Assembly: GCA_949130495.1 (NCBI GenBank)
Contig: OX422223.1
Span: forward strand, 80,818,751-80,882,750
DNA: 64,000 nucleotides
Source of the DNA: Sambucus nigra
Lineage: Eukaryota; Streptophyta; Magnoliopsida; Dipsacales; Adoxaceae
Direction of reading: 5' to 3'
The notes under the pieces were generated by a model that was not told the origin of the DNA, did no database searches, and worked only from the letters and a program-made list of their open reading frames with translations. Made by a program: the position numbers and the translations under genes. Numbering within the stretch: the stretch's first letter is position 1; each line of letters begins with the position of its first letter. Positions 28,671-41,296 of this stretch are shown here, piece after piece.

Positions 28671-31659
28671 GCCCCATAAGTGACACCAACACATCGCATG
28701 GGAACAATGTAACTTGTACGAACTAATCGCAGAATCACGGGACACCCGGTTTGAGAATATGACAATAATTTGTACATTTCTGGACTTAGGCTTAGAAAAT
28801 GGCTTTAGTGGGTGAAAAGCCGAAACAACCCCCAAACGGCCCCGTGAGCGGCTCCAACACCTCGTACGGGACCAATGTAACTCGTACAAACTCATCGTGT
28901 GGTCACGGGACCCCCGGTTTGAGAATATGACAATAATTTGCATATTTCTAAACTTATCCTTAAAAACATGGCGTTAGTGGCTAAAAACCTCAAACAACCC
29001 CCGAACAGCCTCGAGAGTGGCACCAACACCTCGCTCGGGACTATTATAACTCGTAGGAACTATCTGCGCGATCATGAAACTCCCGATTTGAGGGTACAAT
29101 GATAATTTGCATATTTCTAGACTTAGACTTAAAAACATGGCATTAGTGGGTGAAAAGCCAAAATAGCCCCCGAACGGCCCCGAGAGTGGCACCAACACCT
29201 CGCACGGGACCAATGTAACTCGTACGAACTGACAGCGGGATCACGATTCCCCAGTTTGATAATACGATGATAATTTTTATATTTCTAGACTTAGGCTTAT
29301 AAACATGGCAGTGGGTGGAAACCCGAAACAGCCCCCGAACGGCTTCGTGACAGGCACCAACACCCAGCATGGGACTAATGTAAATCGTAGGAACTGACTG
29401 TGCAGCCACGGGACTCCCAATTTCAGAATACGATGATAATTTGAAAATACGAGGAGTTAAACTTAAAAATAAGGCGTTAAAGAATAACCCTCGAACGGCC
29501 CCGTGAGTGGCACCAACACGTCGCACGGGACCAATGTAACACGTAGGAACTGATCACGCGATCACAGGACTCCGGTTTGAGAATATGACGATAATTTAAA
29601 AATATTAGGACTTAAGCTTTAAAATAAGGCGTTGGAGAGAGAAAATAAAAAACAACCCCCGAACGGCCCCATGAGTGGCACCAACACCTCGCACGGGACC
29701 AATGTAACTCGTACGAACTGATCGCGGGATCACGGGACTCTCGTTTTGAGAATACAACGATAATTTTCATATTTCTAGATAGGCTTAAAAACATGGCGTA
29801 AGTGGGTGAAAATCCGAAACAGCCCCCAAACGGCCCTGTGAGTGGCACCAACACCTCGCATGGGACTAATGTAACTCGTAGGAACTGTCTGCGCGATCAT
29901 GGGACTCTTAGTTTGAGATACGATGATAATTAGCATATTTCTAGACTTAGGATTAAAAACTTGGTGTTAGTGGGTGAAAAGCCAAAACAGCCCTCGAATG
30001 GCTCCGTGAGTGGCACCAACACATCGCATGGGAACAATGTAACTCATAGGAACTAACTGAGGTATCACGAGACCCCCGGTTTGAGAATGCAACGATAATT
30101 TGTAAATTTCTAGACTTAGGCTTCAAAAATGGCGTTAGAGGATGAAAAGCCGAAACAACCCCCGAACGGCCCCAGGAGTGTCACCAACACCTCACACGGG
30201 ACCAATGTAACTTGTACGAACTGACCGCGTGATCACAGGACCCCCGGTTTGAGAATTACGATGATAATTTGCATATTTCTAGACTTAGGCTTAAAAACAT
30301 GGTGTTAGTGGATCAAAACCCGAAACCGCCCCCGAACGGCCCCATGAGTGACACCAACAACTCGCACGGGACCAATGTAACTCGTACAAACTATTTGCAT
30401 GATCACGGTACTCCCGGTTTGAAAATATGAGGAAAAATTTCATAATTCTAGACTCAGGTTTAGAAACATGGTGTTAGTGGGTGAAAATCCGAAACATCCC
30501 CTGCACAGCCCCATGAGTTGCACCAACACCTCGCACGGGACCAATGTAACTCGTAGAAACTGTTCTCACGATCACGGGACTCCCAGTTTGAGAATACGAT
30601 GATAATTTGCAAACTTCTAGACATAGGCTTAAAAACATAGCGTTAGTGGGTGAAAATCTAAAATAGCCCCCGAACAACCATGTGAGTGGCACCAACACCT
30701 CGTATGGGACCATTGTAACTCGTACGAACTGACTGCGGGATAACGGGATCCCCGGTTTGAGAATACAATAATAATTTGTATATTTCTTAACTTAGACTTA
30801 AAAACATGGCGTTAGTGAGTGAAAACTCGAAACAACCCATGAACGGCCCCGTCAATGGCACCAACACCTCGCACGGGACCAATGTATTTTGTAGAAACTG
30901 TCCACGCGATCACGGGACTCCCAGTTTGAGAATACGATGATAATTTGAATAATTTTAGATTTAGGCTTAAAAACATGGCGTTAGTGGGTGACAACTTGAA
31001 ATAGCCCCTGAACGACCCCGTGAGTGGCTCCAACACCTCGCACGGGACCAATGTAACTCGTACGAATTGATCGCGCGATCACGGGACCCCCGATTTGAGA
31101 ATACAACGATAATTTGCATATTTATAGACATAGGCTTAAAAACATGGCGTTAGTGGGTGAAAACCCGAAACAGCCACCGAAAGGCCCCGGGAGTGGCACC
31201 AACACCTCGCTCGGGACCAATATAACTCGTAGGAACTGTTCGGGCGACCATGGGACTCTCGATCTGAGAATACGACAATAATTTTCATATTTCTAGACTT
31301 AGGCTTAAAAACATGGCATTTGTGGGTGAAAACCCTAAACAAACCCCGAACGGCCCTATGAGTGGCACCAACACCTCGCACGGGACCAATGTAACTCGTA
31401 CGATCTGACCGCCAATCACAGGATCCCTGGTTTGACCATACGATGATAATTTGAAGATTTCTAGACTTCTTAAAAACTTGGCGTTAGTGGGGAAAAACCC
31501 GAAACAAGCCTCGAACGGCCCCGTGAGTGGCACCAACACCTCACACGGGACCAATGTCTCTCGTGGGAACTGTTCGCGCAATCACGAGAGTCCCGATTTG
31601 AGATATGATGATAATTTTCATATTTATAGACTTAGGATTAAAAACATGGTGTTAGTGGG

Positions 31660-31695
31660 TGAAAAGCCGACCCCCCCCCCCTCCCCCCGCGAACG
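31660..31695 (+). repeat. Second C-tract satellite monomer
   Basis: The run C11-T-C6 at 31,671-31,688 replaces the CAGCCCCC motif of a monomer that shares TTAGGATTAAAAACATGG upstream and ACATCGCATGGGAACAATG downstream with the 28.65-kb copy. The two lie about 3,025 bp apart. The complementary G-rich strand could form G-quadruplex or slipped structures; that is inference. Confidence 0.85.
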
Positions 31696-32565
31696 GCCCC
31701 ATGAGTGGCACCAACACATCGCATGGGAACAATGTAACTTGTACGAACTAACTGCGGGATCACGGGACCCCTGGTTTGAGAATACAATGATAATTTATAT
31801 ATTTCTAGACTTAGGCTTGAAAAATGGCGTTAGTGGGTGAAAAGCTGAAACAGTCCCCGAACGACCCCATGAGTGGCTCCAACACCTCACACGGGATAAT
31901 GTAACTCGTACGAACTGACCGCGTGATCACGGGACCCCCCATTTGAGAATACGAAGATAACTTGCATATTTCTAGACTTAGGCTTAAAAACATCGCGTTA
32001 GTGGGTGAAAACCCAAAATAGCCCCCGAACGGCCTCGGAAGTGGCACCAACACCTCGCTCAAGACCAATGTAACTGGTAGGAACTGTCCATGCGATCACA
32101 GGACTCCTGGTTTGAGAATATGGTGATAATTTGCATATTTCTAGACTTAGGCTTAAAAACATGGCCTTAGAGGGCGAAAACCCAAAACATCCCCTAAACG
32201 GCCCCGTGAGTGGCACCAACACCTTGTACGGGGCCAATGTAACTTGCAGGAACTATTCGCGTGATCACGGGACTCCTGGTTTGAGAATAAGATGATAATT
32301 TTCATATTTCTAGACTTAGTCTTTAAAAACATAGCATTAGTGTGTGAAAATCCGAAACAGCCCCCGAACGGCCATGTGAATGGCACCAACACCTCGCATG
32401 GGACCGTTGTAACTCGTACGAACTGACCACGGGAGCACGGGACCCCCAGTTTGAGAATATGACAATAATTTGTATATTTCTAGACTTAGCCTTTAAAATA
32501 TGGCGTTAGTGGGTCAAAACTCGAAACTGCCCCTGAACGGCCCCGTGAGTGGCACCAATACCTCG

Positions 32566-32590
32566 CACGGGAATTCCAGTTAGATAATAT
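32566..32590 (+). repeat. Satellite monomer with a 39-bp deletion
   Basis: At about 32,574 the monomer jumps from TCGCACGGGA to ATTCCAGTTAG, losing the AATGTATTTCGTAGAAACTG region that its higher-order partner at about 36,545-36,585 retains. The partner offset changes from about 3,970 before this point to 4,009 after it, which measures the loss as 39 bp. Confidence 0.8.
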
Positions 32591-35500
32591 GATGATAATT
32601 TGAATAATTTTATACTTAGGCTTAAAAATATTGCGTTAGAGGGTGTAAACACGAAACAACCCCCCAACTGCCCCGTGAGGGGCTCCAACACCTCGCACGG
32701 GACCAATGTAACTCGTACGAATTGACCGCTCAATCACGGGACCCCCAGTTTGAGAATACGATGATAATTTGGATATTTTTAGACTTAGGCTTAAAAATAT
32801 GGCGTTAGTGGGTGAAAACCAGAAAAAGCCTCTGAACGGCCCCGTGAGTGGCACCAACACCTCGCTCAGGACCAATGTAACTCGTAGGAACTGTCTGCGC
32901 GATCATGGGACTCCCAGTTTGAGAATACGATAATAATTTATATATTTTTAGACTTCTTAAAAACTTGGTGTTAGTGGGGGAAAACCCGAAACAACCCCCG
33001 AACGACCCCGTGAGTAGCACCAACACCTCACACAGGACCAATGTAACTCGTGGGAACTGTTCGCGCGATCATGGGACTCCCAGTTTGAGAATATGATGAT
33101 ACTTTGCATATTTCTAGACTTAGGCTTAAAAATATGGCGTTAGTGGGTGAAAAGAAAAAACAACCCCCGAACGGAACCGAGAGTGGCACCAACACCTCAC
33201 ACGGGACCAATGTAACTCGTACCAAATGATCGCGAGATCACGGGACCCCCAATTTGATAATACGATGATAATTTGTATATTTCTAGACTTAGGCTTACAA
33301 ACATGGCATTAGTGTGTGGAAACCCGAAACAACCCCCGAATGGCTCCGTGAGTGGCACCAACACCTCGCATGGGACCAATGTAACTCATAGGAACTGACC
33401 GCCCAGCCAAGGGACTCCCAGTTTTATAATATGACTATAATTTGAAAATATGAGGACTTAAACTTAAAAATAAGGCGTTAGAGAATAGCCCCCGAACAGC
33501 CCGTGAGTGGCACCAACTCCTCGCACGGGACTAATGTAACACGTAGGAATAGACCGCGCGACCACCGGACTCTCAGTTTAATAATATGATGATAATTTTA
33601 AAAATATTTGGACTTAAGATTAAAAATAAGGCGTTAGAGAGCTAACACACAAAATAACCCCTGAACGGCCCCGTGAGTGAAACCAAAACCTTGCACGTGA
33701 CCAATGTAACTCGTATCAACTGACTGCGGGATCACGGGATTCTCGGTTTGAGAATACGATGATAATTTGCATATTTCTAGACTTAGGCTTAAAAACATGG
33801 TGTTAGTGGGCAAAAACCCGAAATAGCCCCCAAACGGTCCCGTGAGTGGCACCAACTCCTCGCATGGGACAAATGAAATACGTAGGAACTTTTTGCGCGA
33901 TCACGGGACTCCCAGTTTGAGATACGATGATAATTTGCATCTTTCTAGACTTAGGATTAAAAACATGGTGTTATTGGGTGAAAAGCCGAAACAGCCCCCT
34001 AACGGCCCCGTGAGTGGCACCAACACATCGCATGGGAACAATGTAACTTATACGAACTAACTGCGGGATCACGGGACCCCCAGTTTGAGAATACGATGAT
34101 AATTTGTATATTTCTAGACTGAGACTTAAAAACATGACGTTAGTGGGTGAAAACTCAAAACAGCCCCCGAATGGCCCCGTGAGTGGCACCAACACCTCGC
34201 ACGGGACCAATGTAACTCGTACGAACTCTCCGTGCGATCACGGTACTCTCGATTTGAGAATATGATGATAACTTGCATAATTCTAGACTTAAGCTTAAAA
34301 ACATGGCGTTAGTGGGTGAAAAACCGAAACATCCCCTAAACGGCCCCGTGAGTGGCCCTAACACCTCGGACGGGACCAATATAACCCGTAGGAATTATTC
34401 ATGCGATCACGGGACTCCCAGTTTGAGAATACAACAATAATTTTCACATTTCTAGACTTAGGCTTGAAAACATAGCGTTAGTGGGTGAAAATCCGAAACA
34501 GCCCCCGGACGGCCACGTGAGTGGCACCAACACCTCGTATGGGACCATTGTAACTCATACGAACTGACTGCGGGATCACGGGAACCCCGTTTTGAGAATA
34601 TGAAAATAATTTGTATATTTCTAGACTTAGGCTAAAAAACATGGCGTTAGTGGGTGAAAAACCAAAACAGCCCCTGAACGGCCCCGTGAGTGGCACTAAC
34701 ACCTCGCACGGGACCAATGTATTTTGTAGAAATTATCAAGGCGATCACGGGACACCCAGTTTGAGAATACGATGATAATTTGAATAATTTTAGACTTAGG
34801 CTTAAAAACTTGGCGTTAGTGGGTGAAAACTGGAAATAGCCTCGTGAGTGGCTCCAACACCACGCACGGGACCAATGTAACTCGTACGAACTAATCGTGC
34901 GATCACGGGACCCCTGGTTTGAGAATACGATGATAATTTCCATATTTCTAGACTTAGGCTTAAAAACATGGTGTTCGTGGGTGAAAACTCGAAACAGACA
35001 TGAACAACCTCGGGAGTGGCCCCAATACCTCGCTCGGGATCAATGTCACTCGTAGGAACTGTCTACGCGATCACGGGACTCCTGGTTTGAGAATACAGTG
35101 ATAATTTGCATATTTCTAGATTTAGGCCTAAAAATATGGCATTCGTGGATAAAAACTCGAAACAGCCCCCGAACGGCCCTGTGAGTGGCACCAACACCTC
35201 GCAGGGACCAATGTAACTGGTACGAACTGACCGAGTGATCATAGGGTCCTTGATTTGACAATACGATGATAATTTGCAGATTTCTAGACTTCTTAAAAAC
35301 TTTGCATTAGTGGGGGAAAACTTGAAACAGCCCCCGAACGGCCTCGTGAGTGGCACCAACACCGCACACGGGACCAATGTAACTCGTGGGAACTGTCCGG
35401 GCGATCACGGGATGCCCAGTTTGAGAATACGATGACAATTTGCATATTTCTAGACTTAGGCCTAAAAACATGGCGTTAGTAGGTGAAAAGCCGAAACATC

Positions 35501-38500
35501 CCCCAAAGGTCCCCGAGAGTGGCACCAACACCTCGCATGGGTCCAATGTAACTCGTACGAACTGACCGCGGTATCACGGGACCCTCGGTTTGATAATACG
35601 ATGATAATTGATATATTTCTTGACTTAGACTTACAAACATGGCGTTAGTGGGTGGAAACCTGAAATAGCCCCCGAACGGCTCCGTGAAAGGCACCAACAC
35701 CTCGCATGGGACCAATGTAACTCGTAGGAACTGACCCGGAGCCACGGAACTCCCAGTTTTAGAATACGATTCTAATTTGAAAATATGTGGACTTAAACTA
35801 AAAATAAGGCGTTAAAGAATAGCCCCCGAATGGCCCCGTGAGTGGCACCAACACCTCGCAGGGGACCAATTTAACACGTAGGAACTGACCGTGCGATCAT
35901 GAGACTCCCGGTTTGAGAATACGATGATAATTTAAAAATATTAGGACTTAAAGTTAAAAACAAGGCCTTAGTGACCAAAGACACGAAACAACCCCCGAAC
36001 GTCCCCGTGGGTGGCACCACAACCTCGCACGGGACCAATGTAATTCGTACGAACTGACCGCGGGATCACGGGGCTCCGAGTTTGAGAATACGATGATAAT
36101 TTGTATATCTCTAGACTTAGGATTAAAAATATGGCGTTAGTGGGCAAAAATCCAAAACAGCCCTCGAACGGCCCTCTGAGTGGCACCAACACCTCGCATG
36201 GAACCAATGTAACTCGTACGAACTGACCGCGTGATTACGGGATTTCCAGTTTGAGAATATAATAATAATGTCCATATTTCTATACTTATGCTTTAAAAAC
36301 ATAGCATTAGTGGGTGAAACTCCGAAACAGCCCCCGAATGTCCACGTGAGTGGCACCAACACCTCGCATAGGACCATTGTAACTCGTACGAACTGACTGC
36401 GGGATCACGGGACCCCCAGTTTCAGAATACGATAATAATTTGTATATTTATAGACTTAGCCTTTAAAATATGGCGTTAGTGGGTGAAAACCCGAAACAGC
36501 CCCTGAACGGCCCTTTGAGTGACACCAATACCTCGCACGGGATCAATGTATTTCGTAGAAACTGTCCGCGCGATCACAGGAATCCCAGTTTGAGAATACG
36601 ATGATAATTTGAATAATTTTAGACTTAGGCTTAAAAATATTGCGTTAGAGGGTGAAAACTCGAAACATCCCCCCAACTGCCCCCTGAGTGGCTCAAACAC
36701 CTCGCACAGGACCAATGTAACTCGTACGAACTGACCGCGCAATCACGGGACCCCCAGTTTGAGAATACGATGATAATTTGGATATTTCTAGACTTAGGCT
36801 TAAAAACATGGTGTTAGTGGGTGAAAATCAGAAAGAGCCTCCGAACGGCCCCGGGAGTGGAACTAATACCTCGCTCAGGATCAATGTAACTCGTAGGAAC
36901 TATCTGCGCGATCACGGGACTCCTAGTTTGAGAATACAACGATAATTTTCATATTTCTAGACTTCTTAAAAACTTGGCATTAGTGGGGGAAAACCCGAAA
37001 TAGCCCCCGAACAGCCCCGTGAGTAGTACCAACACCTCACACGGGACCAATGTAACTCGTGGGAACTGTTCGCGCGATCACGGGACTCCCAGTTTGAGAA
37101 TATGATGATAATTTGCATATTTCTAGACTTAGGCTTAAAAACATTGCGTTAGTGGGTGAAAAGTAAAAACAGCCCCTGAACGGACCCGAGAGTGGCACCA
37201 ACACCTCGCACGGGACCAATGTAACTCGTACGAACTGATCGCGAGATCACGGGACCCCCGGTTTGATAATACGATGATAATTTGTATATTTCTAGACTTA
37301 GGCTTATAAACATGGCATTAGTGTGTGGAAACTCGAAACAGCCCCCGATTGGCTCTGTGAGTGGCACCAACACCTCGCATGGGACCAATATAACTCGTAG
37401 GAACTGATCGCCCAGCCACGGGACTCCCAGTTTTAGAATACAATGATAATTTGAAAATAATAGGACTTAAACTTAAAAATAAGTCGTTAGAGAATAGCCC
37501 TCGAACGGCCTGTGAGTGGCACCAACACCTCGCACGGGACGAATGTAACACATAGGAATAGACCGCGTGATCACGGGGCTCCCAGTTTAATAATACGATG
37601 ATAATTTTAAAAATATTAGGACTTAAGGTTAAAAATAAGGCGTTAGAGAGCGAAGACACGAAACAACCCCCAAACGGCCCCGTGAGTGGAACTAACACCT
37701 CACACGGGACCAATGTAACTCGTACGAACTGACCGCGGGATCACGTGACTCCCGGTTTGAGAATACAATGATAATTTGCATATTTCTAGACTTAGGCTTA
37801 AAAACATGGCGTTAGTGGGCAAAAAACCGAACCAGCCCCAAAACGACCCCGTGAGTGGCACCAACTCCTCACATGGGACAAATGAAACTCGTAGGAACTT
37901 TTCACGCTATCACGGGACTCCCGGTTTGAGATATGATGATAATTTTCATCTTTCTAGACTTAGGATTAAAAACATGGTGTTATTGGGTGAAAAGTCGAAA
38001 CAACCCCCGAACGGCCCCGTGAGTGGCACCAACACATCGCATGGGAACAATGTAACTTATACGAACTAACTGCGGGATCACGGAACCCTCAGTTTGAGAA
38101 TACGATGCTAATTTGTATATTTTTAGACTGAGTCTTAAAAACATGGCGTTAGTGGGTGAAAATCTAAACAGCCCTCGAATGGCCCCGTTAGTGGCACCAA
38201 CACCTCGCACGGAACCAATGTAACTCGAACGAACTCTCCACGCGATCACGGTACTCCGGTTTGAGAATACGATGATGATTTGCATAATTCTATACTTAAG
38301 CTTAAAAACATTGCGTTAGTGGGTGAAAACCCAAAACATCCCCTAAACGGCCCCGTGAGTGGCCCCAACACCTCGCACGGGACCAATGCAACTCGTAGGA
38401 ATTATTCACGCGATCACGGGACTCACAGTTTGAGAATACGATGATAATTTTCATATTTTTAGGCTTAGGCTTGAAAACATAGCGTTAGTGGGTGAAAATC

Positions 38501-40723
38501 CGAAACAGCACGGGCGGCCACGTGAGTGGCACCAACACCTCGCATGGGACCATTATAACTCATACGAACTGACCGCGGGATCACAGGACCCCCGGTTTGA
38601 GAATACGACAATAATTTGTATATTTCTTGACTTAGGCTTAAAAACATGGCGTTAGTGGGTGAAAACCAAAACAGCCCCTGAACGGCCCCGTGAGTGGCAC
38701 AAACACCTCGCACGGGACCAATGTATTTTGTAGAAATCGTCCGGGTGATCACGGCACACCCAGTTTGAGAATACGATGATAATTTGGATAATTTTAGACT
38801 TAGGCTTAAAAACTTGGCGTTAGTGGGTGAAAACTCGAAACAGACTGGTGACTGGCTCCAACACCACGCACAGGACCAATGTAACTCCTACGAACTGACC
38901 GTGGGATCACGGGACCCCCGGTTTAAGAATACGATTATAATTTGCATATATCTAGATTAAGGCTTAAAAACATGGTGTTCGTGGGTGAAAACTCGAAACA
39001 GACACGAACGACCCCGGGAGCGGCGCCAACACCTCGCTCGGGACCAATGTCACTCGTAGGAACTGTTCGCGCGATCACGGGACTCCTGGTTTGAGAATAC
39101 AACGATAATTTTCATATTTCTAGACTTAGGCTTTAAAACATGGCATTTGTGGGTGAAAACCCGAAACAGCCCCCGAATGGCCCTGTGAGTGGCACCAACA
39201 CCTCGCACGGGACCAATGTAACTGGTACAAACTGACTGCGCGATCACAGGATCCCAGATTTGACAATACGATGATAATTTGCAGATTTCTAGACTTCTTA
39301 AAAACTTGGCGTTAGTGGGGGAAAACACGAAACAGCCCCCGAACGGCCTCGTGAGTGGCACCAACACCGCACACGGGACCAATGTAACTCATGGGAACTG
39401 TCCGCGCGATCATGAGACTCCCAGTTTGAGAATACAATGATAATTTTCATATTTCTAGACTAAGTCTTAAAAACACGGCGTTAGTGGGTGAAAAGCCGAA
39501 ACAGCCCCCGAATGTCCTTGAGAGTGGCACCAACACCTATCACGGGACCAATGTACCTCATGTGAATTGACCGCGGGATCACGGGACCCCCGGTTTGATA
39601 ATATGATGATAATTTATATATTTCTTGACTTAGGCTTACAAACATGGCGTTAGTGGGTGGAAACCCAAAATACCCCCCGAACGGCTCCGTGAGAGGTACC
39701 AACACCTCGCACGGGACCAATGTAACTCATAGGAACTGACAGCGCATCCACGGAACTCTCGATTTTAGAATACGATGCTAATTTGAAAATACGAGGACTT
39801 AAACTTAAAAAAGACGTTACAGAATAGCCCCCGAACGACCCCGTGAGTGGCACCAACACCTCGCATGGGACCAATGTAACATGTAGGAACTGACCGCGTG
39901 ATCACGGGACTCCCGATTTGAAAATACGACGATAATTTAAAAATATTAGGACTTAAAGTTAAAAAAAGGCTTTAGATAGAAAAAACACGAAAGAACCCCC
40001 GAACGGCCTCGTGAGTGGCACCAACACCTCGCATGGGACCAATGTAGCTCGTACGAACTGACCGCGGGATCACGGGACTCCCAGTTTTAGAATACGACGA
40101 TAATTTGCATATATCTAGACTTAGGATTAAAAACATGGCGTTAGTGGGCGAAAATCCGAAACGACCCCCGAACGGCCCTGTGAGTGGCACCAACACCTCG
40201 CATGGAACCAATGTAACTCGTACGAACTGACCGCGTGATCACGGGATTTCCGGTTTGAGAATACGACAATAATTTGTATATTTCTAGACTTAGGATTAAA
40301 AACTTGGCGTTAATGGGGGAAAACCCAAAATAGCCTCCGAACGGCCCTTGAGTGGTACCACACCTCGCACGGGGCCAATGTAACTTGTACTAACTGACCG
40401 CGCGATCACGGGACTGCCATTTTGAGAATACGACGAGAATTTGCATATTTCTAGACTTAGTCTTAAAAACTTGGCGTTAGTGGGGAAAATCTGAAACAGT
40501 CCCCGAACGGCCCCGTGAGTGGCACCAACACCTCACACGGGACCAATGTAACTCCTACGAACTGATCACGTGATCACAGGACTCCCGGTTTGAGAGTACG
40601 ATGATAATTTGTATATTTCTAGACTTAGGCTGAAAAAGTTACCGTTAGTGGGCGAAAACCTGAAATAACCCCCGAACGGCCCCGTGAGTGGCACCAACAC
40701 CTCTCACGGGACCAATGTAACGC

Positions 40724-41220
40724 GAGAATAGAATTGATATGTTGATAATTATAACTCATATATGCAATTTTTCAGTTTGAATAATTTTTTTGTAAAACTA
40801 CTTGGTTACTGATATCATTTTTTTTGTCACGTCATTTGTAGGATTTTTGCACGTGGAACAAATGAATGAGGCAATGGTTTACAATATGAAGATTGTGTGT
40901 ATAATGTTGTGGACATTCAGGATTATGTTTTTATGTGTTACAGTCCTGCGGGCTTTTATTGTTTAGTTTTTTGGTCGTGCGGGCTTTTATAATTTGATTG
41001 TTAAATTTTATGGCCGCGCGGGCTTTATAATAAGCAGGTGTACATTTACAGGATTTGGAATGTCGAGAAAATAGAGGAAACTCTGCCCAATTTTTTTTTT
41101 TGTCTGTGAATTATTAAGACGTGTAATATTTTTAAGTTTGTACATATATTAGTTTATTAACAACGTTCTCGATTCGCAATTTGTGATTTTTTTATTGTTT
41201 TGCCAATAATAAATATTTGT
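40724..41220. other. Unique AT-rich edge of the satellite array with three GCGGGCTTT repeats
   Basis: The satellite stops within a monomer, just after GACCAATGTAAC, and is followed by about 500 bp of unrelated AT-rich DNA. Inside it, GCGGGCTTTTAT or GCGGGCTTTATAA occurs three times, starting at 40,948, 40,979 and 41,018, each after a short T-rich spacer. There is no open frame of note and no clear transposon ends or target duplication. What the insert is cannot be told from the sequence alone. Confidence 0.6.
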
Positions 41221-41296
41221 AACACCTTGTACGCGTCCAACGTTACACGTAGGAACCGAGAGTGCACTCACAGGACCTCCAATTTTAGGACTCGAC
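41221..41296 (+). repeat. Isolated, diverged fragment of the 169-bp satellite
   Basis: This stretch aligns with the second half of the monomer: AACACCTTGTACGCGTCCAA for AACACC(T/C)TGCACGGGTCCAA, then TACACGTAGGAACC, CACTCACAGGACCTCC and TTTTAGGACTCGAC. By eye roughly three quarters of positions match, clearly fewer than neighbouring monomers inside the array. It has the same orientation as the array and lies about 500 bp beyond its edge. It is probably a relic of a once longer array, cut off by insertion of the intervening DNA. Confidence 0.8.

Larger units (their letters stand above)
29400..40300 (+). repeat. 4.0-kb (24-mer) higher-order repeat, two to three copies
   Basis: Marker monomers recur with constant spacing. 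AATTTGAAAATA with the 13-bp-deleted body lies at 29,438, 33,439 and 37,448. ACATCGCATGGGAACAATG lies at 30,021, 34,025 and 38,034. GACTTCTTAAAAACTTGG lies at 32,951 and 36,960, and another copy at 35,287 and 39,292. A second AATTTGAAAATA type lies at 35,774 and 39,780. Offsets are 4,001-4,009 bp. Twenty-four full monomers would be 4,056 bp; the unit is shorter because it contains several short variants. The leftmost copy is rearranged: its 31,464 marker is 3,823 bp from 35,287. Confidence 0.88.
1..40723 (+). repeat. 169-bp satellite DNA array, about 240 head-to-tail monomers
   Basis: The same unit recurs every ~169 bp from the first base to about 40,723. Landmarks in order within a monomer are: GATAATTTGCATATTTCTAG, ACTTAGGCTTAAAAACATGG, CGTTAGTGGGTGAAAAC, CAGCCCCCGAACGGCCCC, GTGAGTGGCACCAACACC, GGGACCAATGTAACTCGTA and GATCACGGGACTCC. 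A consensus assembled by eye is 169 bp. All copies lie in the same orientation and I saw no transposon inside. The AT-rich part (GATAATTTGCATATT) alternates with a GC-rich part in each unit. The length is near one nucleosome, which is typical of plant centromeric or pericentromeric satellites (family knowledge); whether this one is centromeric is inference. The left end lies outside the window. Two of three minus-strand frames of the consensus are nearly stop-free, so many 60-150-codon open frames occur, often starting at TTG; none looks like a protein gene. Confidence 0.97.

Noticed and set aside
207..40211. Dozens of 60-200-codon open frames on the minus strand, some on the plus strand
   Set aside because: They are translations of the 169-bp satellite in rotating frames, mostly with TTG starts, and have the same peptide series in every copy. 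No protein family resemblance.
1..40723. Regular repeats as a possible CRISPR array or rDNA spacer
   Set aside because: Whole 169-bp units vary along their full length with no constant-repeat/unique-spacer pattern, and no rRNA sequence is nearby.
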